Assembly (NCBI RefSeq): GCF_034314085.1
Contig: NZ_JAVIWI010000001.1
Span: forward strand, 3,224,001-3,288,000
Direction: 5' to 3'
Length of the DNA stretch: 64,000 nt
Origin: Undibacterium sp. 5I1
GTDB taxonomy: Bacteria; Pseudomonadota; Gammaproteobacteria; Burkholderiales; Burkholderiaceae_D
Position numbers and translations under genes: made by a program. Under the pieces are notes generated by a model. It ran no database searches, was not told where the DNA came from, and worked only from the letters and a program-made list of their open reading frames with translations. This document shows positions 7,355 through 17,613 of this stretch, piece after piece. How positions within the stretch are numbered: the first letter of the stretch is position 1; the number at the start of each line of letters is the position of its first letter.

Positions 7355-9705
7355 CACGTTTTCTCCGGTATGCCCTGATTATTGGCGGTGCTCTGATGAG
7401 CATCTTACTATTCTTTTTAACCACTGCATCCGAAAATTCTGCCAATTTTGAGCACTATTACGGCTGGTTGCTGGGCGCGAATGCAGTCATTGCTTTTGCG
7501 CTGTCGGTGTTAGTCATCACTCTTCTGTGGCGCCTGTTACGGCGGTACCGGACTAAGGAGTTTGGCTCGCGCCTGATGACGCGACTGGTGATGTTATTTG
7601 CGTTAGTGGGGATTTTGCCGGGCGCGGTGATTTACGTCGTGTCAGTGCAATTTGTGAGCCGGTCTATCGAATCCTGGTTTGATGTCAAAGTCGAGGCGGC
7701 GATTGAATCGGGCTTAAATCTGGGACGCAGTGCGCTCGAGTTCTCATTAGCCGATCTAGAATCCAAAGCCCAAAATATGTCCGGCCGCTTATCAGAACCA
7801 TCTGAAATGAGTTTGTCTATCCGGTTGGGACGCTTACGAGAACAGCTGGATGTGCAAGACGCCACCATCGTAAACAGCAAAGGGCGCGTCATTGCTACCG
7901 CCTCTGCCAATATGGGACGACTGGTGCCAGACTTGCCAACCCCAGCGATGATACGGCAGGCGCGGGTATCGCATGCGTATGCCGCGACTGAGGGCAATTC
8001 TGAACCGGTCTCGTTTATTGACAATAGTGCCGCTAATGCCGGCGCCAGCCGCCCCGTTCTGCCAGCGGAGCCACGCGATCTGTTACGTTCGCGCGTCGTG
8101 ATTGCCCTGCACTCCGCCACTGGCACCAACACAAGTGGTTTGTCTTTGCAAAATGAAGCAATTTATTTGCAATTAATCCATCCCGTACCTACCATGCTCG
8201 CCACGCATGCAGAAGCACTGCGCAATGCGTCGGCAGAATATCAAGTCCGCTCCTTAGGACGCGGCAGCTTGAAAACCATGTATATCTTTACCCTCACGCT
8301 GACTTTATTGCTGGCAATTTTTGCCGCAGTCACTAGCGCTTTTCTGATCTCAGGCGAGCTGGCGCGCCCTCTTCTGTTATTAGCCGAAGGTACCAAAGCG
8401 GTAGCAGAAGGTAATCTCTCACCACGCCCGATCATCACAACCTCGGATGAACTCGGCAGTCTGACGCAATCGTTTAACACGATGACTCGGCAGCTATTTG
8501 ATGCGCGTGCCGCAGTGGAGAAAAACCGTAGCGAGTTAGAAAACGCCAAAGCCTATTTAGAATCCGTATTGGCTAACATGTCCGCCGGTGTAATGGTGCT
8601 TGATCAGCATGCCAATTTAGTCACCTGTAACGAATCAGTAGAGCGGATTTTGCAACGCAGTTTAGAGCATGACATCGGCAAGCCAATTAGCGAGATCGAA
8701 GGCATGAGCGGCTTCGCCGTGGCAGTCGATAAAGCATTCTCTGAGCAGCATGCACAATCCGCCGCCGGTGGCGAGGATGAAAACGCGCAGCATTGGCAGC
8801 AGCAAATCGAAATCCCACGACTGCAAACCAACAGAACAGAAAGCACAGCGCCTAATAATACTGAAGAACAAGGCATTACCTTATTGGCACGCGGCTCACA
8901 TTTGCCGGTCTCTTCGGGCAACGGGTACGTAGTGGTATTTGATGACATCAGCAATATTATCTCGGCACAGCGCTCAATCGCCTGGGGCGAAGTGGCGCGA
9001 AGACTGGCGCATGAGATCAAAAATCCGCTGACACCGATCCAGTTATCTGCCGAACGTTTACAGATGAAGCTGCAAGACAAGCTGAGCGAAGCCGATGTTG
9101 CTATTCTTAAGAAAAGCACAACCACGATTGTCAATCAGGTAACCTCGATGAAGCGCATGGTGGATGATTTCCGCGATTACGCAAAAACACCGCCTGCCGT
9201 GCTGACACCGTTAAATCTGACCGCTTTAATTGATGAAGTACTGCATTTGTATATGGCTGGCGATGGGCGGGATGCGATCAAACTCAGGTTGGCCAGCAAT
9301 CTTCCCTTAGTCATGGGTGACGCTACCCAGCTGCGCCAGGTAATCCACAATCTTTTACAAAACGCGCAAGATGCGGTTGCTGACAACGCCAAACCAGGCG
9401 CGATCCCGCAAATTGATGTGGTCGCGGAGCTAGTTCGTTACACCAGCGCCGACAAGGCGGAACGCGCTGCGGTGCGGCTGTCTATCATCGATAACGGGCC
9501 CGGTTTTTCTAGTAAAATTTTAGCGCGCGCCTTTGAGCCGTATGCCACTTCCAAACCACGCGGCACCGGTTTAGGCCTGGCGATGGTGAAAAAAATTATT
9601 GATGAACATGGCGGTAGAATTGATATTCAAAATCGTAGCGATACAAACGGTGCAAAAATATCGATTTTGCTGTTAAAGTTAGCACCGGATTCAAATGTCG
9701 TTTAA
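7351..9705 (+). CDS. ntrY: NtrY-type transmembrane sensor histidine kinase
   Basis: 784 residues, GTG start with GGAAGAG upstream. Membrane helices lie near residues 8-25, 38-60 and 75-100, then a periplasmic stretch and another helix near 310-335. A HAMP domain (RPLLLLAEGTKAVAEGN) follows, then a PAS region (about 385-540) and the H-box RRLAHEIKNPLTP with the phospho-His near 554. The HATPase has the N-box NLLQNAQDAV and the G-boxes DNGPGFS and GTGLGLAMVKK. The family senses nitrogen or redox state and phosphorylates NtrX, encoded 84 bases downstream. The PAS-to-H-box segment holds a polar low-complexity stretch (TNRTESTAPNNTEEQG). Confidence 0.92.
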   Translation: MTRFLRYALIIGGALMSILLFFLTTASENSANFEHYYGWLLGANAVIAFALSVLVITLLWRLLRRYRTKEFGSRLMTRLVMLFALVGILPGAVIYVVSVQFVSRSIESWFDVKVEAAIESGLNLGRSALEFSLADLESKAQNMSGRLSEPSEMSLSIRLGRLREQLDVQDATIVNSKGRVIATASANMGRLVPDLPTPAMIRQARVSHAYAATEGNSEPVSFIDNSAANAGASRPVLPAEPRDLLRSRVVIALHSATGTNTSGLSLQNEAIYLQLIHPVPTMLATHAEALRNASAEYQVRSLGRGSLKTMYIFTLTLTLLLAIFAAVTSAFLISGELARPLLLLAEGTKAVAEGNLSPRPIITTSDELGSLTQSFNTMTRQLFDARAAVEKNRSELENAKAYLESVLANMSAGVMVLDQHANLVTCNESVERILQRSLEHDIGKPISEIEGMSGFAVAVDKAFSEQHAQSAAGGEDENAQHWQQQIEIPRLQTNRTESTAPNNTEEQGITLLARGSHLPVSSGNGYVVVFDDISNIISAQRSIAWGEVARRLAHEIKNPLTPIQLSAERLQMKLQDKLSEADVAILKKSTTTIVNQVTSMKRMVDDFRDYAKTPPAVLTPLNLTALIDEVLHLYMAGDGRDAIKLRLASNLPLVMGDATQLRQVIHNLLQNAQDAVADNAKPGAIPQIDVVAELVRYTSADKAERAAVRLSIIDNGPGFSSKILARAFEPYATSKPRGTGLGLAMVKKIIDEHGGRIDIQNRSDTNGAKISILLLKLAPDSNVV

Positions 9706-9789
9706 TTTGATTTCCACTATTGCTATGTGCGATGGAACCCACCAGAGGAACACTGCATGGTAATGGACCAGAATTTAATAAGGTAATTT

Positions 9790-10551
9790 ATGGCAAACAT
9801 ATTGGTCGTCGATGACGAAATGGGCATCCGGGAACTACTCTCGGAGATTTTAGGCGACGAGGGACACGTCGTTCAACTGGCAGAAAACGCCCAGCAAGCG
9901 CGCGAAGCAAGAGCGGCATCCCGCCCTGACTTGGTGTTGCTGGATATCTGGATGCCAGATACCGATGGCGTCACACTCCTCAAAGAATGGCAACGCGACG
10001 GTATGTTGACGATGCCCGTCATCATGATGTCTGGTCACGCCACCATCGACACTGCGGTCGAGGCCACTCGGATAGGCGCGCTGAACTTTTTAGAAAAACC
10101 CATCGCCCTGCAAAAACTGCTGAAAGCAGTTCAGCAAGGTCTGACGCGCACGCCAGAAGTAGCCCGTCCTGCGGCACCCGCTTTACGTGTCATCACTGGC
10201 GATTCGCTTGGCAACAGTGGTAACAGTGCTGGCAATAGCCTGAGTAACTCGAATAGCCTGACATCCAGTAGCTTCGCCTCCAGCGCGAGCAATTTTGATC
10301 AGCGCAATTTTACGACGGCGCAAAGTCCTCTACCGGCGGTGAATAATCAGTTTGCCAATCTGTCCTTTGATTTGCCGCTGAGAGAAGCACGCGATGCTTT
10401 TGAGCGTATTTATTTTGAATACCATCTCAACCGCGAAGGCGGCAGCATGACCCGCGTAGCAGAAAAAACAGGTTTAGAACGCACGCATCTGTATCGTAAA
10501 TTAAAGCAACTTGGAGTGGAGTCAGTTAAATACGCCAAACGCGGCGAATAA
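9790..10551 (+). CDS. NtrX-like response regulator without the AAA+ domain
   Basis: 253 residues, start with AAGG 6 bases upstream. Receiver domain at residues 1-120 (VVDDE, phospho-acceptor D52 in LLDIWMPD, K in FLEKPI). The C-terminus is a Fis-type helix-turn-helix (about 205-250; MTRVAEKTGLERTHLYRKLKQLG). The sigma-54-interacting AAA+ domain of classical NtrX (about 450 residues) is absent. In its place is a Ser/Asn-rich linker (GNSGNSAGNSLSNSNS). It should therefore bind DNA but not activate sigma-54 polymerase. Context directly after ntrY makes it the cognate regulator. Short forms occur in this neighbourhood in other Burkholderiales as far as I recall. Confidence 0.9.
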   Translation: MANILVVDDEMGIRELLSEILGDEGHVVQLAENAQQAREARAASRPDLVLLDIWMPDTDGVTLLKEWQRDGMLTMPVIMMSGHATIDTAVEATRIGALNFLEKPIALQKLLKAVQQGLTRTPEVARPAAPALRVITGDSLGNSGNSAGNSLSNSNSLTSSSFASSASNFDQRNFTTAQSPLPAVNNQFANLSFDLPLREARDAFERIYFEYHLNREGGSMTRVAEKTGLERTHLYRKLKQLGVESVKYAKRGE

Positions 10552-10557
10552 AACTGC

Positions 10558-11028
10558 ATGCAAGAACCTAACTTGCGCACGTTGCCCACATGTCCTACAT
10601 CAGTCACGCTGGTCAGCGGCGGCAGTTATCAGCAAAGAGAGTCTGCGATTGCTGCCGCTGTACAAAAGATGCAAGTCCTTGCCGGTATCCATAGCGCCAA
10701 TTCTTTCGGCGTCATACTGGAAGGCTTGCCCAGCGGTGAACTGGCACTCCAAGTCATCAACGATAGATTGTCTGATCCGGCAACAGCACCGCAGACAAAA
10801 TTAACACCTGCACTACAAATACAACGCATCGCACCCGGCTGTATGTGTTGCATTGGCAACCTCGCCATGCGCGTCACACTCAATCGTCTGTTACGACAAA
10901 AACCGAATTATCTGTTTCTGGCACTAGGTAATCCAGAACATTTAACACAACTGCGTGACTTTTTATCACAAGCGCCGTATGTCGACTTGTTAAGATGCGA
11001 TGCAGATATTATTTTAAGCTCTGGCTGA
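10558..11028 (+). CDS. CobW-like protein with CxCC motif, no P-loop
   Basis: 156 residues, starting 6 bases after the ntrX stop. The stretch PGCMCCIGN (about residues 96-104) followed by LNRLLRQKPNYLFLALGNPEHL matches the metal-binding GCxCC region and following helix/strand of CobW/COG0523 GTPases. The N-terminal strand LVSGGSYQQRES stands where the Walker A P-loop should be but lacks the GxxGxGKT pattern. It is thus shorter than the family (usually 300 or more) and probably cannot bind GTP in the usual way. It may be a metal-binding derivative or a decayed paralogue; the intact frame argues for function. Confidence 0.6.
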   Translation: MQEPNLRTLPTCPTSVTLVSGGSYQQRESAIAAAVQKMQVLAGIHSANSFGVILEGLPSGELALQVINDRLSDPATAPQTKLTPALQIQRIAPGCMCCIGNLAMRVTLNRLLRQKPNYLFLALGNPEHLTQLRDFLSQAPYVDLLRCDADIILSSG

Positions 11029-11049
11029 CAAAATAAAGCTCAAAAATTC

Positions 11050-11131
11050 ATATACTCCCCATCATTTTTACGAAAATAGCCATATTGTCCAATCATTATC
11101 TGGACAATAAAATATACTCCTACAGGTATAA
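11050..11131 (+). repeat. TACTCCC intergenic element, copy B
   Basis: 82 bp, 22 bases after the CobW-like stop. It begins ATATACTCCCC, carries the hairpin GTCCAATCATTATCTGGAC, and ends AATATACTCCTACAGGTAT. This and copy E are the best-preserved copies of the inner palindrome. Confidence 0.88.
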
Positions 11132-11421
11132 ATAAAATCATTTAATTGAGTCGGTCTCAATCATTCAATATTGAGCTATTTTCTTTAGCAAAGAATCCGC
11201 CTAAGTCCGAAAAAGCTAAAGCTCTGCGTTGCCCGGCCGTAACACTAATATGACAAAGATATAAAATTATTCCAGCAAGATGCAAAGTCAAAGGTAATAT
11301 GAGGTGATAAGCTAAAGAAGGCAGTTGTAGAGGGGAGGCTTGAAATCTGTGCAGATCAGCACCATGTCCTTAGTAACAGAAATTGAAACCACCAACGATT
11401 TCCGACCAGAAAGGGTGCAAA
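11132..11421. other. intergenic, nothing further recognised
   Basis: 290 bases between repeat copy B and the DUF3567 gene. It presumably holds the promoter of that gene. I see no ORF with a credible start and no strong hairpin. Confidence 0.4.
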
Positions 11422-11679
11422 ATGAATCTCATCTACAACAGCGAGCAATACAGCGTCTTTGAATACGGCGCCGACACTGACCATGAAGCTTTGCGCTTTG
11501 GCGGTTATGAAATCACCGACAAATCGGTGCGTCGCGAATGGTTTATCGGCGGCCCGCTAGCAGCCAACTTCCGCAAAGATGTCCACGAATTAATCGCCAG
11601 CGAACCTAGCATTGAAGATATCGATGATTTTCTGGGCCAGTTCGATTCTTACATGAAGCAATCGGTACAACTGCACTAA
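11422..11679 (+). CDS. DUF3567 family protein
   Basis: 85 residues beginning MNLIYNSEQYSVFEYG. The Met at 11422 follows AGAAAGGG and matches the family start; the frame is open from 11383 but without support. DUF3567 is a small beta-proteobacterial family of unknown function with conserved SxxYSVxEYG, GGYEIxDK and a C-terminal DDFLxxF, all visible. No membrane segment is present, so it is cytoplasmic. It appears monocistronic. Confidence 0.88.
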   Translation: MNLIYNSEQYSVFEYGADTDHEALRFGGYEITDKSVRREWFIGGPLAANFRKDVHELIASEPSIEDIDDFLGQFDSYMKQSVQLH

Positions 11680-11923
11680 GCACGCACTGTGCATATCAGT
11701 AAGTCAACTGTCGTAAAAGATCGCGATCTATTTGAATCACAGAAGCTCTACATGACCCTTGAGCACGCTCTGCGCTCAGGGTTATTCAATCATCTACCAG
11801 TGATGGCTTGCATACACTTAGCTGTATGCAATGAGATAGTAGAAATGCTATTGTCAGGCTTCATGCATTTTTGTCCTCACAAGTGCCAATAGGCGCTACT
11901 AAGCCTCACTAAACGCCTCCATC

Positions 11924-13932
<2,009 letters not shown>

Positions 13933-14052
13933 TGTAAGCTGATCTGACGAAGCGGTTTGAACTTTTGGCATATGCGTGTAGCGACTCGACTAAGACCAAC
14001 ATAACCAATACAAGTTGCGGCTTGTTTGCTACAACCGCTTGCCGCCAAATTA

Positions 14053-14138
14053 ATATACTCCCCATAAAATTTTAGCAATTAGGCTTGATGTCCAATCATT
14101 ATTTGGATGTCTAAAATATACTTACAGCAGTATATTTT
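14053..14138 (+). repeat. TACTCCC intergenic element, copy C
   Basis: 86 bp, 121 bases after the adenine deaminase stop. ATATACTCCCC at the left, inner GTCCAATCATTATTTGGAT, right end CTTACAGCAGTATATTTT. It shares 11 bases (GTCCAATCATT) with copies B and E. Confidence 0.82.
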
Positions 14139-14226
14139 CAATCACAAATTATCGCGGCAAAACAACGTCATATCAGATCGCATAAATTCAGATGCCCCCA
14201 ATTAAATTCGTAGTTAAATTTTAGGC

Positions 14227-14287
14227 AAAAAAAAGCCCGCAGAGTGTGCGGGCTGAAATCCAAACCTTTACGGTGTTGGAGGAGACA
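14227..14287 (-). ncRNA. candidate small RNA 1 (anti-Shine-Dalgarno type)
   Basis: Minus-strand unit of about 60 nt. A TATAGT box (14294-14299) with TTGTTT 16 bases upstream (14316-14321) gives a start near 14287. The RNA would begin UGUCUCCUCC, complementary to ribosome binding sites. It then folds CCAAcACC-GUAAA-GGUUUGG (seven pairs with one bulged C) and ends in a GCCCGC/GCGGGC terminator followed by eight U. Forty bases are identical to the second copy at 14511-14550. There is no ORF in it. It resembles the CUCCUCC-bearing cuckoo-type sRNAs, but I cannot confirm membership. Confidence 0.7.
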
Positions 14288-14484
14288 GGTGTAACTATAT
14301 CGCAGTGCAGCAAATAAACAAAACATTATTTTTGCATATCAATCATTCACAAAGCGAATATCAAATTACCGAGTCTTCCCTCTAAATTTTCCCTCAAAAT
14401 ATTACGCAACATCAAAGCGAATTTACTTCCATAGGAAAGCCCGTCATTTTCTATGCGGAACAAACTACTATTGATTTCATAGGC

Positions 14485-14549
14485 AAAAAAAAGCCCGCGA
14501 CCTTAAGGTTGCGGGCTGAAATCCAAACCTTTACGGTGTTGGAGGAGAC
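14485..14549 (-). ncRNA. candidate small RNA 2, tandem copy
   Basis: Second copy, 263 bases away, same strand. It has the identical 40-base core (14511-14550) with the CUCCUCC 5' end and the small hairpin. The terminator stem has diverged and lengthened (GCCCGCGACCTT/AAGGTTGCGGGC, 12 pairs with a wobble) before a run of U. The stem has changed in both arms while pairing is kept, which supports a functional RNA. The -10 is TAAAGT (14556-14561); the block TTGCTGCxCTGCGATA upstream is conserved in both copies. Confidence 0.7.
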
Positions 14550-14656
14550 AACTGAACTTTATCGCAGCGCAGCAAATAAGGCTGCTTTATTTTTCGTATA
14601 CCAGTCATTTCCAAAACACATAATGTTCATTTGGAGCAACAAGTTAATAAGTAGAA

Positions 14657-15679
14657 TTACCCACCGCTGGATTCATTTAAATGACATGCTGAAAAATGTT
14701 GCGGTGCTATCTCTCTGAGAGCGGGCTGTTCGACTGCGCAACGCGGCATGGCATGCGGACAGCGTGGATGAAAATAGCATCCAGCGGGTGGATTCAGTGG
14801 GGATGGAATTTCACCCTTAATGGCAAAAAATGTGGTTTTTTTCACCTCTAGCTTAGGTGCTGCGGCCATCAATGCTTGCGTATAAGGATGGTTGGCGTGT
14901 CCAAATATCTCTTCTGCAGGTGCCGACTCCACCACTTTGCCCAAATACATAATCACTACACGATCTGATAAATGGCGTACGACGCCAAGATCATGGCTAA
15001 TAAACAAATAAGTCAGATTCAATTCCTGCCGCAGCTGCATGAACAAGTTCAGCACTTGCGCCTGAATCGACACATCTAACGCAGCGACGGCTTCATCACA
15101 GACCAAAAATTCGGGCTTCACGGCCAGCGCGCGGGCAATTCCTATCCGCGCACGCTGTCCGCCAGAAAACTGATGTGGAAAGCGTCGTAAAACAGCGGGA
15201 TCTAAACCAACTCGCTGCAACAAATTTTCTACATAAGACTTTTGTTCAGAGCCTGAAATAATCTGATGTACAACAGGCGCTTCGCCAATAATGCCTTGCA
15301 CTCGCATACGAGGATTCAGCGATGCATACGGATCTTGAAAAATCATTTGTATGCCAAGCTGTACCTTGCGCTGCGCAGCGCGATCCATTTGCTTGACTTC
15401 TTGTCCTCGCCACCAACGCGATCCCTCAGACAACGAATGCAAACCGACCGCCATGCGTCCTAGAGTCGATTTGCCACAACCAGATTCACCGACCAGACCA
15501 ACCACCTCACCGGCTTGCACCACCAGATTCACTTGATCAACCGCGTGCACGGTCTGTTGCTGCATATTGGCACCAAACACATTGGCGATCTTGGCGGCGG
15601 TATCCAATGGTTTGACGAAACGTTTGCTGACATTGCGTAGCTCTAATATCGGTGTAGCGTCAGAGTGAATAATGCTCAT
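14657..15679 (-). CDS. oligopeptide/dipeptide ABC transporter ATP-binding protein (OppF/DppF type)
   Basis: 340 residues from the ATG at 15679, which overlaps the stop of the upstream ATPase gene (ATGA); the frame extends to 15766 but that would run inside the neighbour. Walker A GESGCGKST, signature FSGGQRARIGIARAL, Walker B FLVCDEAVAALD, and the C-terminal oligo_HPY region (HPYTQALMAAAP, then a Cys-containing CYFHPRCPHAMPRC). It energises peptide import with the other ATPase. It is the last gene of the operon SBP - permease - permease - ATPase - ATPase. Slightly unusual is DEAVAALD in place of DEPVSALD. Confidence 0.93.
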   Translation of the reverse strand: MSIIHSDATPILELRNVSKRFVKPLDTAAKIANVFGANMQQQTVHAVDQVNLVVQAGEVVGLVGESGCGKSTLGRMAVGLHSLSEGSRWWRGQEVKQMDRAAQRKVQLGIQMIFQDPYASLNPRMRVQGIIGEAPVVHQIISGSEQKSYVENLLQRVGLDPAVLRRFPHQFSGGQRARIGIARALAVKPEFLVCDEAVAALDVSIQAQVLNLFMQLRQELNLTYLFISHDLGVVRHLSDRVVIMYLGKVVESAPAEEIFGHANHPYTQALMAAAPKLEVKKTTFFAIKGEIPSPLNPPAGCYFHPRCPHAMPRCAVEQPALREIAPQHFSACHLNESSGG

Positions 15680-16686
15680 GCGACTAACTCGCTCTCTGCG
15701 GGTATTGGGTGAAAACAACGCACAGCGCGACCATCGATCTCTGTTAAAGCTGGCACATTGGCACAATCGCTCTGCGCCTGACTACAACGCTCACGAAAAG
15801 CACAACCGACTGGCAAGTTTAATAAAGAGGGTGTCATTCCGGGAATCTGATGTAAAGCCTGACCACGCGGGTTGCGTGACGGCGCCGAGGCGATCAAGCC
15901 ATAGGTATAAGGGTGACGTGGTTGGTTCAGCACTTGCTCCACCGTGCCGCTCTCAACAATCCGGCCAGCATACATTACGCTCACGGTATCGGCCAATCCG
16001 GCGATCACCGATAAGTCATGCGTGATCCAGATTAAGGAGGTACCGGATTCGCGGCAAAGTTTTTGCATCTCAAACAGAATTTGTCCTTGTATCGTCACGT
16101 CCAAGGCCGTTGTCGGCTCGTCGCAAATAATCAGATCAGGTTTATTCAGCAGAGCAATCGCAATCGCCACGCGTTGACGCATGCCGCCAGAAAATTGATG
16201 CGGATACGACATCAACCGCTCGTCCGGTGAAGGAATGCCTACCCGCACCAAAGCATCACGTGCCATTTCCATCGCAGCAGATTTACTTACTTTGTGATGG
16301 GCGAAAATGGCCTCGGTCATTTGCGTATCTATCCGCAATACCGGATTTAAAGTCATCATCGGATCTTGAAAAATCATCGCAATGCGGTCACCTCTTACCT
16401 GGCGCATTTGCTCTGCAGACATCGCCCGCAAGTCCTGACCTTTGAGTAAAATTTGACCACCCACGACTTTACCCGGCGCATCAATCAAACCCATGATGGA
16501 ATAACCGGTCATCGATTTGCCCGAACCAGACTCCCCCACTAATCCCATAATTTGACCAGGCATCACCGAGAACGAGACATCATTCACTGCGGTTGCTATT
16601 CCTGCGCGGGTATGGAATTCGGTCGTCAATCCTTCGACAATCAGAGTAGGTTGCGTAGGTTGCGTTGCTTGTTTTAGTTCTGGCAT
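15676..16686 (-). CDS. oligopeptide/dipeptide ABC transporter ATP-binding protein (OppD/DppD type)
   Basis: 336 residues. Start ATG at 16686 is preceded by AGAGGACGTG; a GTG directly before it is possible too. Walker A GESGSGKSM, signature FSGGMRQRVAIAIAL, Walker B LIICDEPTTALD, switch His in WITHDLSV, and the C-terminal oligo_HPY domain (HPYTYGLIASAPS, CAFRERCSQAQSDC). It forms a heterodimeric ATPase with the downstream gene product on the cytoplasmic face of the permease. It lies 10 bases after the second permease gene. Confidence 0.93.
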   Translation of the reverse strand: MPELKQATQPTQPTLIVEGLTTEFHTRAGIATAVNDVSFSVMPGQIMGLVGESGSGKSMTGYSIMGLIDAPGKVVGGQILLKGQDLRAMSAEQMRQVRGDRIAMIFQDPMMTLNPVLRIDTQMTEAIFAHHKVSKSAAMEMARDALVRVGIPSPDERLMSYPHQFSGGMRQRVAIAIALLNKPDLIICDEPTTALDVTIQGQILFEMQKLCRESGTSLIWITHDLSVIAGLADTVSVMYAGRIVESGTVEQVLNQPRHPYTYGLIASAPSRNPRGQALHQIPGMTPSLLNLPVGCAFRERCSQAQSDCANVPALTEIDGRAVRCFHPIPAESELVA

Positions 16687-16695
16687 CACGTCCTC

Positions 16696-17613
16696 TTATT
16701 GTGTCTGCAAACGCGGATTGAGCACATCGCGCAACTGATCGGCTACCAGGTTGATGGACACTACCGTCACTAATAAAGCGATGCCCGGGAAGAAACTGAT
16801 CCAGTATTTACCCGACAGCAGATATTGGAAGCCATTTGCAATCAGCAATCCCAGTGAGGGTTCAGTGACTGGCAAACCCAAACCTAAAAAGGATAACGTC
16901 GCCTCTAGTGAAATCGCCGAAGCTACCTGCAATGCAGCGATCACAATCAACGGCGGTAAGCAATTAGGTAGCAGATGTCGCAAAATAATCCGGGCAGGTG
17001 ACAAACCCAAGCCTATTGCAGCTTCCACATATTCCTTTTTGCGCTCCACCAAGGCTGCGCTCCTTGCGGTGCGGGCGTAGTAAGCCCATTGCACTGCGAC
17101 CAGCGCGATGATGATTTTGCCCACGCCCTGCCCGCTCAGCGCCAGCAAAATCAAGGCAATCAAAATCGGAGGAAACGACAATTGGATATCGGCAATCCGC
17201 ATAATTAACGATTCGATCTTGCCACCTGCATAGCCAGCGAACAGCCCCAACGTTAAGCCAATCACCAAAGCAATCACGGTACTGCTAACACCAACCATCA
17301 CTGAAATACGTAAGCCGTAAATAATCGCAGAGAGCATGTCACGTCCCTGCTCATCAGTGCCCATCAGAAAACGTAATTTGCCATCGGCCGACATCTGACC
17401 AGGCTCTAGCCGCGAATCCATCACATCTAAATTGCTGAGATCGTAGGGATTTTGCGGCGATATCCAGGGGGCGAAAAGTGCTGCTAACAAAATCAAGACC
17501 AGCAACACTAAGCCTGCTGTAGCGATTTTGCTTTCAAAAAATTGACGGGTAAATCGCCGGAACGGCGTATCCGCTTTAAACGGCGCTGCTGGTTTTTGCA
17601 ATGTCGTCGTCAT
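16696..17613 (-). CDS. peptide ABC transporter permease (DppC/OppC type)
   Basis: 305 residues. An N-terminal cytoplasmic part and one helix (TAGLVLLVLILLAALFAPW) are followed by the DppC domain with the signature MGTDEQGRDMLSAIIYGLRIS. Five more helices carry the EAA loop (EAAIGLGLSPARIILRHLLPN), which docks on the ATPases. The start overlaps the stop of the upstream permease by four bases. It is an inner-membrane channel subunit of the importer. Confidence 0.93.
   Translation of the reverse strand: MTTTLQKPAAPFKADTPFRRFTRQFFESKIATAGLVLLVLILLAALFAPWISPQNPYDLSNLDVMDSRLEPGQMSADGKLRFLMGTDEQGRDMLSAIIYGLRISVMVGVSSTVIALVIGLTLGLFAGYAGGKIESLIMRIADIQLSFPPILIALILLALSGQGVGKIIIALVAVQWAYYARTARSAALVERKKEYVEAAIGLGLSPARIILRHLLPNCLPPLIVIAALQVASAISLEATLSFLGLGLPVTEPSLGLLIANGFQYLLSGKYWISFFPGIALLVTVVSINLVADQLRDVLNPRLQTQ

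Noticed and set aside
10201..10320. Frameshift deleting the AAA+ domain of NtrX
   Set aside because: The frame is intact through the linker and the C-terminal domain is in frame, so it is a genuine short form.
11689..11892. 67-codon plus-strand ORF between DUF3567 and xdhC
   Set aside because: No Shine-Dalgarno and unusual composition; contains a hairpin-like GAGCACGCTCTGCGCTC. More likely non-coding.
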